Below, piece by piece: positions 36,479 through 48,297 of a DNA stretch of 64,000 bases. How positions within the stretch are numbered: position 1 is the first letter of the stretch; every line of letters begins with the position of its first letter. Under the pieces are notes generated by a model. That model was not told where the DNA came from. It saw only the letters and a program-made list of their open reading frames with translations, and ran no database searches. The stretch spans positions 29,015,150-29,079,149 of the forward strand of contig NC_134653.1 in the NCBI RefSeq assembly GCF_030463565.1, in the 5' to 3' direction. This DNA comes from Pelecanus crispus (Eukaryota; Chordata; Aves; Pelecaniformes; Pelecanidae). Made by a program: the position numbers and the translations under genes.

Positions 36479-39001
36479 GTGAGTGGGGGGGCTGGCCGCG
36501 GGGGGCCGGCCGCGGGGGCGCCGCCGCGCTGACGGCCGCCCTGCCCCGCAGGAAGCTGAAGAACCGCGTGGCGGCCCAGAGCGCCCGGGACAGGAAGAAG
36601 GCGCGGATGACGGAGCTGGAGCAGCAGGTGGTGGAGCTGGAGGAGGAGGTAAGGGGCCGGGGGGGCCGGCGGGGCGGGGGGCGGCCGCGGCCGGCGCTGC
36701 GGCCTGCCTGCTTCACGGCTCTCTGCAGAACCAGAAGCTGCTGCTGGAAAACCAGCTCCTGCGGGAGAAGACGTGTAACCTTGCCCTGGAGAACCAGGAG
36801 CTTCGCTGCCGCCTGGGTCTAGATGCTCTGAAGACGGAGGAGGAGAGCGAGGCCGAGGTGAGCCTTCGCCGCGCTGGTGCCCGCCTCCCTCTTCCTCGGC
36901 AGGAGCGGCCCAGAGCCGCCGTGCTCGGAGCGGTGACGGCGTGGCGGTGGGCGGGGAGGAGGAACCCCCGCGCTGCGAGCTCCGAAACCGCCGTGCCGTG
37001 CGGGGAGGGGTGCCTCGTGTGCCAGAAACACTCCTGCCCTCCAAATGGAGGCTCTCCCGCAGACTGAACGCGCACCGAGTTCGAAGCGGGTGCCACTGGT
37101 AGTGTGGGAGATAGTGAGGTGATTAGTTCCAAGCTGTTTTAAGATTGTAACCGTGGCAGTTGTGTATGCCTGTCTCAAAAGAACAAGGGCTATAGTGGAG
37201 GGGGTCAGGCTCTCATTTAAAAGTGGCGAACAAGGTAATGCAAATGTGCGGAGGTTTGAGCCAACTTTGGAAGTGGTCTTACCTTCAGGTTCCTGCTGCA
37301 CAAGCAAGTGGTGAATCTAATGTTGGAAGCCTTTGCAGGAAGAGCATGATCTTCAGGATTATGTATTGTACTATCTGCCAGAACATTTGTGGTGACTGAC
37401 TGGACTTTTTTCCTTGGCACAGGTTGTGAAGGAATCGCAGGTGGATGAGATTAGATTGGTGACCGGGTCCGCTGAGTCCGCAGCACTCAGACTACGTGTT
37501 CCTCTGCAGCAGGTGCAGGCCCAGCTGTCACCATTTCTGATAACTTCCACATGGATTCTGATGGCAGTGACTCTTCAGACTCAGAGGTGAGCATCCACTC
37601 CTATCCAAAATATCCATAAAATTCAGAACCACTGTGGATTTAAGACTAGTGTCCTAACTTCTTGATGTAAAGTCACTTGTTGTCTTTCTATAGTTGGCTT
37701 GTTTTTGAAGTCTTGGAAGGCCATACCTGTGGCTTAGAGCAGCTGTGTTAGGCTGTATCCAGTGAGTACAGGAGTTCATGCAACTTGAACAAGTCCAGTT
37801 TCTATAAAATCTTAGGGATATTGCCTGAAACAGTCTTTTAGGTCTTAGAGCAAAAGTGTACAAATAACAAAAGCATGCTGTGCTTTTACTGTTGTTGAAA
37901 ACAGTCTTGATCGTTTTGCTGATGTGCTGGCCCTTGGCAAAGGTGTTTGAACTTAAAGCTGTCCTTTATGAATGACTCCCAGAAATGTAAGGACAGGCAT
38001 CTTTCACCTTGAAAAAAAGCCCCAAACAAAAAAAACCCTCAAAACAAACCCAAACCAAAAAAACCCCAACTTTGTTCATGGGCTGGTCTGCCTAAGCCAG
38101 GTTCTGGTACTTGCTCTGTGGAGCCAGCAGGTAGTGTGGTGTTTGTACCTGATGGGTCCAAGATCTTGAGGAGTTTCTAACAGAAGCTGTGAATGTCAAA
38201 TGCATGTAAAATTCTATGGGGATTGCCAGTACCCTTACAAAAAAGTTAATGGACAAACAATTTCTGAAAGATAAGTGCTTGCCTTAACTATCTGTTCTGA
38301 TAGTGGTGTTCTTGGTAAAACTCCTAGTTCTATGATCACATTAGCATATTTTAACTTCCAGATGAGGGTTAATAGATGCCACAACTGATGTTTTGCTCTA
38401 ACAGTAGTAGGCTGTCTTTCTAAAACAGTATTTCATTCTGCAGTCTGATCTCCTGTTGGGCTTTCTGGACAGTCTGGACCCAGAGATGTTTCTCAAATAC
38501 GCTGATTCAGAGTCAACGTGCCTGGAAAAGCTGGAGGAAGAGATCTGTGGAGAAACAAATTCCGTACCAACCTCCCCCTCTCCCTCTTTGGGGTCCCCAT
38601 CAGCTAAGCTGGAGGCCATTAATGAACTGATAAGGTTTGACCATGTGTACACAAAGCCCCTAATACTGGAGATTCCTGTTAAGATGGGCAATCAAACAAA
38701 TATGCTAGTGAAAATTGAGGAAGTATCTCTCTCTCCATCTGAAGATAAAGTTATCCCTGAGGTCCCAGTCTCTGTGAAAGAGGAACCTGTAGACAGCTTC
38801 ATGCCTGAACTGGGCATCTCTCATCTGCTTTCCTCTCATCATAGCCTTGCAGCCTCAAGCTCTCTGTTGGATGCCTGTAGTGACTCTGGATATGAAGGAT
38901 CCTTGTCGCCCTTCAGTGACATGTCCTCTCCACTTGACACTGACCATGCTTGGGAGGATAGCTTTGCCAATGAACTCTTTCCCCAACTGATCAGTGTCTA
39001 A
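36270..39001 (+). CDS. XBP1: XBP1, unfolded-protein-response bZIP transcription factor (complete, 5 exons)
   Basis: Coding exons 36270-36478, 36552-36648, 36729-36857, 37423-37586 and 38444-39001, all with GT-AG borders and consistent phases. With the 26-nt segment 37481-37506 retained, the frame ends at TGA 38628-38630 and gives XBP1u, 261 aa. With it removed by IRE1 and the tRNA ligase RTCB, the frame shifts, ends at TAA 38999-39001 and gives XBP1s, 376 aa. Both lengths equal the human proteins. The bZIP basic region is at residues 71-89 (KLKNRVAAQSARDRKKARM) and the leucine zipper runs to about 137. XBP1u adds the hydrophobic HR2 (LISCWAFWTVW) and a C-terminal arrest peptide ending SWRPLMN, which hold its mRNA on the ER membrane. 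XBP1s adds the acidic activation domain. The start is ATG 36270; an upstream in-frame GTG at 36225 is not used as a start. Confidence 0.98.
36552..36648 (+). CDS. XBP1: XBP1 exon 2 (basic region)
   Basis: 97 bases after CCCCGCAG, completing Arg70. It encodes the DNA-binding basic region and the first zipper heptads, ending VVELEEE before GTAAGG. Intron 1 is only 73 bp and intron 2 only 80 bp. Confidence 0.97.
36729..36857 (+). CDS. XBP1: XBP1 exon 3 (leucine zipper)
   Basis: 43 whole codons, residues 103-145, from NQKLLLENQLL through ALKTEEESEAE. It completes the zipper. The donor is GAG|GTGAGC. Confidence 0.97.
37423..37586 (+). CDS. XBP1: XBP1 exon 4 (contains the IRE1 splice segment)
   Basis: 164 bases after TTGGCACAG. 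The unspliced frame reads VVKESQVDEIRLVTGSAESA and on to LQQVQAQLSP. Removing 37481-37506 switches to GAGPAVTISDNFHMDSDGSD. The donor is TCAGAG|GTGAGC. Confidence 0.97.
37481..37506 (+). other. XBP1: 26-nt unconventional (IRE1-spliced) intron of XBP1
   Basis: The segment from CAGCACTCAG to CCTCTG is flanked by the two IRE1 cleavage points, G37480|C37481 and G37506|C37507. The 5' loop CCGCAGC is closed by a perfect six-pair stem (CTGAGT/ACTCAG). The 3' loop CTGCAGC is closed by CCT/AGG, and then, unlike the human stem, meets a T-T mismatch and a T-G wobble. Excision is cytoplasmic at the ER membrane and shifts the frame from XBP1u to XBP1s. Confidence 0.97.
38444..39001 (+). CDS. XBP1: XBP1 exon 5 coding part (dual-frame start, then XBP1s activation domain)
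   Basis: Begins after TTCATTCTGCAG. The first 187 bases are read in two frames: XBP1u (SLISCWAFW..., ending at TGA 38628-38630) and XBP1s (SDLLLGFLDSLDPEMFLKYA...). The remaining 371 bases code only for XBP1s, including the conserved VKEEPVDSF and the C terminus ANELFPQLISV. Confidence 0.97.
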   Translation, partial: SDLLLGFLDSLDPEMFLKYADSESTCLEKLEEEICGETNSVPTSPSPSLGSPSAKLEAINELIRFDHVYTKPLILEIPVKMGNQTNMLVKIEEVSLSPSEDKVIPEVPVSVKEEPVDSFMPELGISHLLSSHHSLAASSSLLDACSDSGYEGSLSPFSDMSSPLDTDHAWEDSFANELFPQLISV

Positions 39002-39465
39002 CTTGGTAGTGTTAGCTCCCCTTGGATAACTATCCTGGCAGGATAACAGGATATGCCCCTTTTGGGTTGGGGAGGAATCAAATGTATTCAGAAAAGCGTT
39101 GCTCATTTCTACCCATGCTAGTAGATGGAGTGATGGCGAATGCATTTCTCCTGGTATGAAAAAGCCTAGGGTGTCCTGTCCTGCTGCCCTCTGCCACCCT
39201 ATCAGTGTTGGCTGGGTTTCTGAGTAACTTGCCAATTTGATGTGAACCTGAAACAATGTTCATTTTGTTTTCCATTTAAAGTAATTTTAACACCAAAAAC
39301 AGCAGTGGGATATTCATGTATAGACAACTGCGTTAAAACTAAATAGTCTGTACATTTTACAGATTTACTATGTAAATGCTTGTTTTCCATTTGCTATGTA
39401 GAGTTGCTTTCTCCATTTAATATTTAACTGTATTGGTGCAATTAAAGTGCAGTGCAGCTTACTGA
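39002..39465 (+). other. XBP1: XBP1 3' UTR with polyadenylation signal
   Basis: AT-rich 3' UTR of about 460 bp. ATTAAA at 39441-39446 is the likely polyadenylation signal, with cleavage expected about 10-25 bases on. The end point is inferred. Confidence 0.75.
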
Positions 39466-42400
39466 CCCTCTTATGCCTTGGATCTCAGTGGGGAGGGGAG
39501 AATATCCAGGCCTTGCAGAATTTGAAACTACAGAAATTTTGAGATTAGGTCTCTCAGCGTCTCATCCTGATCCCACCTTAATGCACCAATCCAGCAGCAC
39601 TTCTGTGATGAACATAGCTGGATGCTTTAGCAGCTTATTTCTGGGAGCGCTTGGTGTCACGAACTCTTCAAGGTAGATGTGTTTGTATGCTGGTCAGAGC
39701 TGCTAGAGCAAAATTTGCAGCCTGAATAGGGAATGCAGGTGGCAGTAGCTTGATGTCTGAATAAAATTACTGTAGTATCTTCCTGTTGGCAAGTAATGCC
39801 ATTCAGAATGCTCAGTCTGAGTGAAGGTGAGTGCATTTAAGTGGCGTGTCTAGTGTTCATGAAGTGGTGCAAGACACAGTGTGAAAAAGGTGCAGATTCT
39901 GTGTTACCACAGGAATTCCTGAAGCATAAAATTAACTTTGTAGGAGCTAATTTCAGGTACCACAGTAGGACTCTCTGTTCTCATCCGTTTGTTCCAACAT
40001 CACAGTATTAAGAACACTTGAATTGGAGTGATAGAGAATGAAACTGAAATTTTATACTGAAAGTGTGAGAGCTGTTCCAGGTGTTTGCACAACTATTCTT
40101 GGTTTAAGTGCTATTTCATGTCTTGCATTAAATTCTGACAAAAATAACTTGAGGCGGGGGAGGGAAGGAAATGGGGGATGGGACAGGAGGGTATTGGTCA
40201 CTAACATTCAAGGTGACAGGACTGCTTTGGATTACAAGCTTGAGTAACCTAGCTTCCTGTAATAGTGTTCTGTCTGAATATTGGATAGCAGTAAAAACTA
40301 CAGCTGTGCAATATAGCAGAAACTTAGATTAAAAAAAAAAGATGACTTTAAGTAGTCTGAGAATAAGTTGCTTTCCTTTCAAGCTGGAAAATAGTGATGA
40401 CTGCAAGAGGACCTTTATAAAGTACCTAACACATGTTGTTGTGAGTCCAAAAAGCAAATGTACGTTCTCACAGAAAGTGAGAATTTGATCCATAGTTTTG
40501 CATTACTTTTGCCAGTACTATTAGAACTTCGTAGGAAATTAAAAAAATTAAGTACAGCAGAAATAATGTGAGGAAGAAGTTTCATTTCTTTAAAACTCAG
40601 CTGTACATCTTCTAGTCTAGAAGTCAAAGACATAGTTCACAGGGATAAGCAGCAGTTGAAAGTAGCACCTGTAGGAGGGCTGATACTTTGCATGCTTTCC
40701 TCAGGGCTCTAGGAAGGTTGAGACCAGCGCACCAAAGATGTGCAGCCCATCCCACTGCTCTTCTGGCCGTTTTTCCTGTTCTCACACAGACAACACCTGG
40801 TCTCAAAAAGGTAGTGCAACAGAAGACTAAACATAATAATTGATGGAACTGTGTCTCTGTTCAGTGCTGCAGTACTTACAGGCAATGTGTATGTTCTTGT
40901 GAATTTGGTATTTGAGACTGAGTCACTGTAGATGTAGCCTGTTCCTGTATGAGGCTCTTGCTTATTTTTGCTGCTTGAAGAGTTGATACCAATTGTAGAT
41001 AAAGTGGAATTTTTGGTGATACACACTATCTCAGGCTATCAAGGATGTTTCCCAGTCCAGTTCTATTTGTGTTGAGCATTAGAATTGCATTTTCTGTGCA
41101 CCTAGGCAAGCTACTGTGACTAAACCCAGCACTTTTTAAGCGTAACTGATAACCAACCATTTTAATAGCTACTGAAAGTAGAGCCTTTGCCAAAAGAAAT
41201 TAAAATCAACTAATTAATGAAATCAACTATATAAAGTTAATACTTTTGCTCCCTGAACATTTTTTTTTAATCTTTCTTCCCTCATTAAGGTATTTGGGAA
41301 GAGTGTGAACAGAGGTAAGAAGGCTTGCCATATATTATGGGTTGATTTAAATGCGGTTTCTACTTTTAAAAATACTGTAAGGGCAAGTCTTTCTGTTGGT
41401 TTGGGTTAGTCATGTTTTAGCTTAACTAATGCAGCAAGAAATGGTGGCACAGCAAAAAGGCTTCATGGAGTCTTCAAGAACCTGCCTTGAAAACCATAAA
41501 GTCCATCTGTGTCTGTTTGCCCCTGCCTGCAGCTCCCCCCCTGCCCCTGGCAACCCTTCCTGGTTTCTCTTCAGGCTGTCTTCACCAGAGAATGTCTCCA
41601 GCCTTTATGTTTAAAGGTGTAGAAATTCTGTGTCATTTCCTTCAGAAATCTGAGGGGAAAAAGAAGGCCAAAATCAAAGGAAGTAAAGAGTAGCTTAAAG
41701 CTCACAGACTGACACCTGATACCTGCACAGTTGTGTGCTTCCCCTGGCCCCCAGCAATGCTTGAGGCAGGGTTTTTTTTTTTTATGCTAGCTCAGGTTGA
41801 CACAAGCATTAACTGACAGGATGAGGAAGAGTAGAGGTGAGGAGTTAATATGAACTCTTTTGGGAAACTGCTTAAGAGAGAAACTCCTTAAACTGGCTGC
41901 AACAGATTTCTTGGGGAAAGTGTGACCTTTGTTTTCAAGAGGGAAGCTTACAATTCTTGCATTCAGTTTTTGATGCACCATTAAGAAGGCACTGCCCAGC
42001 ATGATGCACATGTCATAACTCAATCCAAAGACTCCACAAGAGTAATTCAGCTCAAAGAAAGACCAAAGTAGGGCAATCTTTTACCAAATCATAGAGGGGC
42101 ACAGAAAAACATGGCTGCCTTAAAAAAAAAAAAAACACCAAAAGCAAACAGAACCAAACCAACTGGAAAAGCTGTATAGGCAGGAAATGGCTGTAGGCAA
42201 ATCTCTAAGCTGTTGCATTTTTCTTTAAGAAAAAAGTTGGTGGAAAAACTGAAGGACCTGCTACCACTGACATGACACTGACCATCTGACAGATGTTGAA
42301 ATCCAGCAGCTGTACATGAATGGTACCCTGGAAGAAATAGGAATACATGCAAGAGTGGCCATCCTAAGCAAAAAATCCTGTACCAATTACTGGCCTTGCC

Positions 42401-45170
42401 TGTGCGTAAGCCTTAAGCAAGGCAACCACCAGAAAACCCAAGATTGTAAAGGACTGCTTCAGACAACATTCAGAATAAAAAAACCTACACCTCTACTGCA
42501 TGTTACTTTCCTTTGTTCTTAAGCCAGCCAAACTGCAGTTCTCAGCTGCTGGGCAAGCTTCTGCTCCAGTAATTATTCTGACCCAGTGGTATAAGAAAGA
42601 TCAGTGCTCACAACTTTGGGATTTTAAATTGCTTTGATTCATTAAAGTAGTTAGTGGTGGTTTCAACCAGGATCTTGAGTAAAGTATAGTTTGATAGCTG
42701 CACATGTAAGCTTTCTGGGTCTCCTGTAAACCAAATTCAACTTAAGAGCCTGCCCTAGAGCAGCAAAGTGCTTTGAAGCAAAGGCTGCTACAGCAGCAGA
42801 GGGAGGAAGCAGTGGTGGCGTAGATCCCCTTTTCTCCACCGTAATTGCAGCAGCTGCCAGTTACCGCTTTGAAGAAGAGCACTGCAATTCTCAGAATTAT
42901 CCTTCTGCTACCACAGATAGGGGCAAAAGGGTAAGAGTGGACAGGGCGAGTAGTATGGAGCAGAAAGCTACTGTCTTCTGCTTGAGGAGTAACTCCGCTG
43001 CAGCGTGGCCTGCTGCTGCCCTAGCAGGCAGGAAAAGCTCTTCCTATGTTCTGTGGCGTACAACACCTCGAGGTGGGGACTGAAGCGCTTCACTGGTGCT
43101 GCATCTCTGCCCCTCTCTTCTCTCCTGCAACAGCCTGCACTGAAAGGCTGGAAGACCTGTCATTTTGCTGCCCCTCTGCCCTCCTGCGAAGCTGCCTGCA
43201 TGACACGGCTCTTGTACCCAAGGAGCTCATATGGGTGCCCGTAGCCACCACCCAGCCCTGTGTCTCTGGAGGGCTAGAACTGTGCTGTTCGGCCGTTGCA
43301 GCACCGTTTGTGAACGTGTATTGGATGAATTGTGAAGGCTGGCACAAGGAAGTGAAGAGGAAGGCGAGGAAGTGAACTAGATAACCCTCAACGCTGCCTA
43401 TTGAAAAATCGCTTCCAACCTGTGACTGCTGAGTACGAGTAATCACCCAGGTGCGAGTTACCAATGCAAATGCTGGCAACACCGCCACCCCCTGACCTTG
43501 CACAGCGCTGCCTGCTTGGTGGGTGCGAGCAAATGCTGCCTGCTTTCGATAGTGCGTGGCTTAACTGGCCGCATAGCTTAAGATATTTTGTATTTTGATG
43601 AGCAACAGATTTTTAACATCTACAAAAATTCAAGGAAAATTTTGTTACGGTCACCTTTCCATCATATTTGGAAATGGACTCTGTTTAATAGCTTCACACC
43701 CAAACCTTGTTAAGCACAGTAGACAAAAAAAATTCAATGAAGTAGTATTTACACGATTTTGCTTCCCTTTTTCAACTTTACAGCTACAGGTATTTCCTGG
43801 CATGCTTTATCCTGATTTACTGGCAGCATTAGGTTCCAAGACAAGCTGCTAATATTTATTGAGATCTCTTCCACTAAAAGCACGCAAATAGTTCTTGCTG
43901 GGCATTGGGAAGCCTAATAGCATTCAGAATTTCTATTAGCGCTAATATTTTTTACTTGAATCAAGTCCACCTAGGTGATACCAAGGCAGGATGGGGGGGG
44001 GAATGTTAAATATATATTTATATAGTATATCAACATCCACAACTTAAAGTGTGAGAATTTAAACTGTCAGCAGAGGATCTTTATCTGAGATCTTCCTGTA
44101 GATAAGAGACGCTAAGTTAAACTAAACCCAGGCAAAGCTGGGGCAGCAGAGGGAAGAGTAACACATGCACAGAGCAGCAGATTTCACCTTTGCAGAATGC
44201 TTCTGTAAGATGACTGCTTTCTGATTGCTCTAACTTCTGTTTTGGAGTCCTACTCGCCTCACAACAAGCATGGATCCAGAGCCAGTGGTTCATGTGTGTT
44301 ACATCTGCATTTGATTAAATAAGTCATCTGTGATGGAAGCCACACATCTGCTCTAGTAACTGATACAAGACACAGGCTCTGGAACAATTACAAGTCCAGT
44401 TCCAAGTCCATGCCAAAATAAATTCTGTCCGTCTCCGCAGGGTTGGCTCTGTAACTCCTCCCATCTCTACAATCTCCCAGGCACAGCCACAAGGAGACTC
44501 TCAGCCAGCCAAGAGAGCCTTACGCAATCCTAAATGGTTGGGTTTTACACTGCTCTTTTCCTCTCTCCGACCCCGCACTGTAGAAGTATTTAAGTCTTGT
44601 CTACACCCACAGTACAACTTAAGCGAATCAATGTTTGACACAGCCTAGAAACCTCAGGGGTTTTTTAAATTATTTTTTAATATCAATCTTTTCTCTCATT
44701 TTGAAAACAAAGGTAATACTGGTCTAGCACACCCATCTTTATCCTTCAGCTGCTTGAAAAACTCTTGAACCAAAGATGTTAAAAAAAAGAGCAAAGTGTT
44801 ACATTCCAATAAAATAATTATTAAAATTTGAATTTGTTTTAAAACTCTGCTCAAACATTTCTTGACTTTATACAGAACTAAGCAAGCTAAGCATTCTTAA
44901 TTTTAGTCTGAAGTAAAATATAAGATCTGAAAACACAAGCTATAGCAAGACCTTTTGGTACACCTTTGCTTTGTTAGAGGCCTTTGGGTCATGACAGATT
45001 TCCAGCAACTCCTCCTTTCTGGCACCTTCAGGTTTGTTCTGCCCTGCTGTTGTCGCCCATCCTGTTTAACACTGCGGAGGAAAGAAGTGACATGCCCTTG
45101 GGACTATGCAGTTAAATTAAAAATCATCTCAGGCCAGACGAGTATTTTACCCTACAGTTGAAGGATAGGA
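39466..45170. other. Intergenic region between the 3' ends of XBP1 and CCDC117
   Basis: No exon or RNA gene recognised. It holds A-rich tracts (near 40330 and 42121-42135), a poly-G tract of nine near 43993, and a moderately G+C-rich patch at about 42960-43560 whose overlapping open frames on both strands look like chance. XBP1 and CCDC117 face each other across it. Confidence 0.6.
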
Positions 45171-48044
45171 CATACACTTTCAAGATTTTCACTTTTATTA
45201 GGAATGAAACACAACCATCTAAAAAATATTTTAGAAAATTTATTGAAAACTGACATACAAAGGGTGATTTGGTCCCAAGAGAAGACAGACCAGAATCAGA
45301 TCTTCGATCTTTCAAAATAAAGTTTTTCCTAATACTGCATCACATTTGCCATCCCGCTTGTAAACAGGATTCATAAAAGTCTTTTAAGGAAGCCAACAAC
45401 AAATGAAACTGTTACAAATACAGAAGTTTGAAAACACCCAGTAGCTTGTTCTCCCTTACCCTCTCCAAACGATCGCCATAGCAAGAATCTTGCTCAGTCC
45501 TCCTAGATACTTGATTCCTGCCCTAGCCTACTCTTCTCCCCCATCAATTTAAGCGACTCAACCCTGTTCTCTCCTATCACAAGGGCAGAAATTAATTATG
45601 AAAAAATTAAAATAAATGGTTTTTACCAAAGCAGAATTCTTGGACACAGTTTTCTCCCAGCTCATGGTCTTTGTCAATAGTCCACCACTATATTCTTGTT
45701 TCAGATGGCGGAATAACAGGGGTCAGTGATGCTGTATTAGCATCAAACAATTAGCAGGAAACACACCTCTGAAAGTCAACCTTTGGTACAAACATAACAG
45801 GAAAAAAGTATGCTTAAAAGCCATCTACAAAAATTTCTTCTTCTGCAAATCTGGTATGCTATTTGTCATTTTTAAGAGGAAAAAACTGCATCTAGATTTG
45901 ATGTATTTAGGCCTCCCACAGTTTTCGACATCCTCTGTTGCAATTTTAGAGTTGCTGAGATGGTTTCATCAAATTTTTGAATAGTTTATGCTTTCTTTTC
46001 AGTTTATTTAGGATTCAGAGCTATCAGCTAAAACAGTCCCAACCTTGAACTTTCACTATAATCCTGCAAGCTTAAAAACAGGTAACTATTTAAAGGCACC
46101 ACATTTTCTACCTGCAGTGACTACAGCCTTCTCCAAACTGCATTGCTTTACTTTATACTCAAGCAATGCAGCATGTCAAAGGCTGTAGATTTTAAGCACA
46201 TTCAGCAGCTTAATAATAGATGAGAAACTTTACACAGTACATGCAAGAGATTTATAGCAGACCCTGAAATTAAATTAGGCATAATAGCAAGACAAAGCTG
46301 CACACATTCTCCAATTTAATGAAAGTTCCAGAATGGTAAAGTTATACACCAGTTTCCAGAGTAATACCTATTCAAATGTTGGAGTGTTTTTAGTGAAGCT
46401 CTGAAATGTTTTAGCAAGACACAGCAAATTTCACGCAACCTTCAACAAGAGCAGCAAGATAGACAGGACTTAACAAATAGGGGTATCTTTTGAACAAAGC
46501 TTCTGCTGTCAGCCAAAAGATAAGAAAGGATAACTGCAAAAAGAGAAGCTTGATTTTAAACTATCGACTATGGGTTATTCAACAGTGAAAAATATCATCA
46601 CAAAGATTATCAATTAGCTGTGCAAAGGAAGAGTAGATTTTCTTATGCAAACAGCTGCATTACTGTGGACTTGCTCCTTTATGTTAGCAAGATGTCCAAA
46701 ACAGACTGGGATGCTAAGACTCTGAACAGAACCTATTCCTTGGAAAGGAATTTCTTACAAAAAGCCTCAATTCAGGTATCTCTGAGAAAGCTCCAGGACT
46801 TAAGAACAGAAGATAAGATTCTCTGCCTTGTTTAAGGGTTTTAAGCATAATGGAACTGCTGTGCATTGAGGAAACGTACAAGCAGTAACTCATTGAAGAT
46901 TCCTTTTCTTAACACCCTAAGCAGGATACAGAATTCTTTTGGCGTACATCTGTATAAGCTATATAACGTTATGTTAATGGCACATGTTCTGGCTTAAATT
47001 CTCAGCCTAGACTCCCTCAGGAAGAAGACAAGCATTTTTTTTACTCCACCATCAATGCCAGCAGTCTCAAAGTTTGGGACTTGGTTACAGGAGATAATCA
47101 GCGTTTGACCCTCTTCACACCAGAAAAGTCAGCTCCCTGTTATCCGATTTACTTACCATGTTTACCAAAATTAAAGGATGCCATTTATTTAGTTGAAAGT
47201 TACACTCTCTTCAACTGACTTTCCAACTCGATGCACACAAAGAATCACAGCATAATGTAAATGTGAATCAATTGGCCGAGAAACGCTTTTCTCCAGAGTT
47301 TGCATCATTTGGGGGGCGGGGGGGGCATCAAAAGCCCACAAACACAATTTAGGAGCCAATGAACCAAAGATGACTAATGTTAGTAGGTATCTTGCAAGTT
47401 ACTAGCTGGTTTTACTTTCCACAAAGCAAGAGGCTTATGCTCAGCTATAACACTCCTTCCCTACCACACTGCAGAATGCAGAATTTCTACATTTGAGTTT
47501 ACATCAAGTACAAGCCTGCCACAGATGAAATAGTGTGAAAAGCTGTACTTCCATAGGGATTACTTTTCTATCTGTGTCTAGACTCAAAAGTATTTCTTCC
47601 TTTCCATGCCTTTTTGTAATTCAAATTAAACTAACTGACCAAGCATAGTATGTGCACCAAAGTCTTAACGGCTCAGTAAGTGAAAGATGTGGCTTAAGCC
47701 ACAGTTACATTCAATATTTGGATTTTATACTTTACCAAGGACAATTAAGAGGATATTTCACCATTAAGCAAGACGGAAAGCTACTTCCTTGTTCCAAAGG
47801 CCTCTAGATTACCCTCTCAGTAAAAACAAGAATATTTAACAGACCAGAGTACAGAAATCTTGGGGGTTTTTCAGTTTCCTTAAGTTGTGTCTGGCCAATC
47901 CACCTTCTTATAATTGTTAGTAGGAAAAACAAAAACAAATAATAAAACTTCAGATTCACACACCAAACCAGAAAGAAAGAGGGAATCAAAAAACAGCAAC
48001 AAAAAACATCAGAAGCTCACCACTTCCAGTCTAAAATCTGGAAT
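45171..48044 (-). other. CCDC117: Probable CCDC117 3' UTR
   Basis: Sequence downstream of the CCDC117 stop. Minus-strand AATAAA hexamers lie at 47189-47184, 46008-46003, 45244-45239 and 45199-45194. The last reads AATAAAAGTG and is followed by a T/G-rich stretch, so it is the best candidate for the distal end. No coding potential was recognised. The extent is inferred. Confidence 0.4.
45194..45244 (-). terminator. CCDC117: Paired AATAAA polyadenylation signals, candidate CCDC117 3' end
   Basis: Two minus-strand AATAAA hexamers 45 bases apart, with a GT-rich element (AAAGTGTATGTCC) just past the second. This would end a 3' UTR of about 2.9 kb. Earlier hexamers could be used instead. Confidence 0.4.
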
Positions 48045-48297
48045 CTACAACTCCATTTCTTCTTCTGCACACCCAGAGATTCCCAAACTAGCATACGGAT
48101 CTGAAGACATGGCAGTCTGTTGTGATTCAGGGAATGTTTCAGTCTGTGGGTCAAAAGCAGCTGTTGGTGTTGACTGCTTAGCTTGACACCCTTCTGTACT
48201 CTGCTGCTTGAAGTTCTTAACAGAAACAGACTTCAGTTTATCTGTGAGAAATTCAGGAAGAGGTTTCCAAAGCACCAGCTCCATAGAAGGACGGCTC
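48045..48297 (-). CDS. CCDC117: CCDC117 coding exon 5 and stop
   Basis: Residues 260-343. It reads [17 protein letters not shown] at the start and CAEEEMEL before TAG. The acceptor is CTTCTAG|GAGCC on the minus strand. Confidence 0.95.

Noticed and set aside
42960-43560. Possible exon or gene in the G+C-richer patch between XBP1 and CCDC117
   Set aside because: Several frames on both strands are open, none recognisable. No CpG island and no gene is expected here from synteny.
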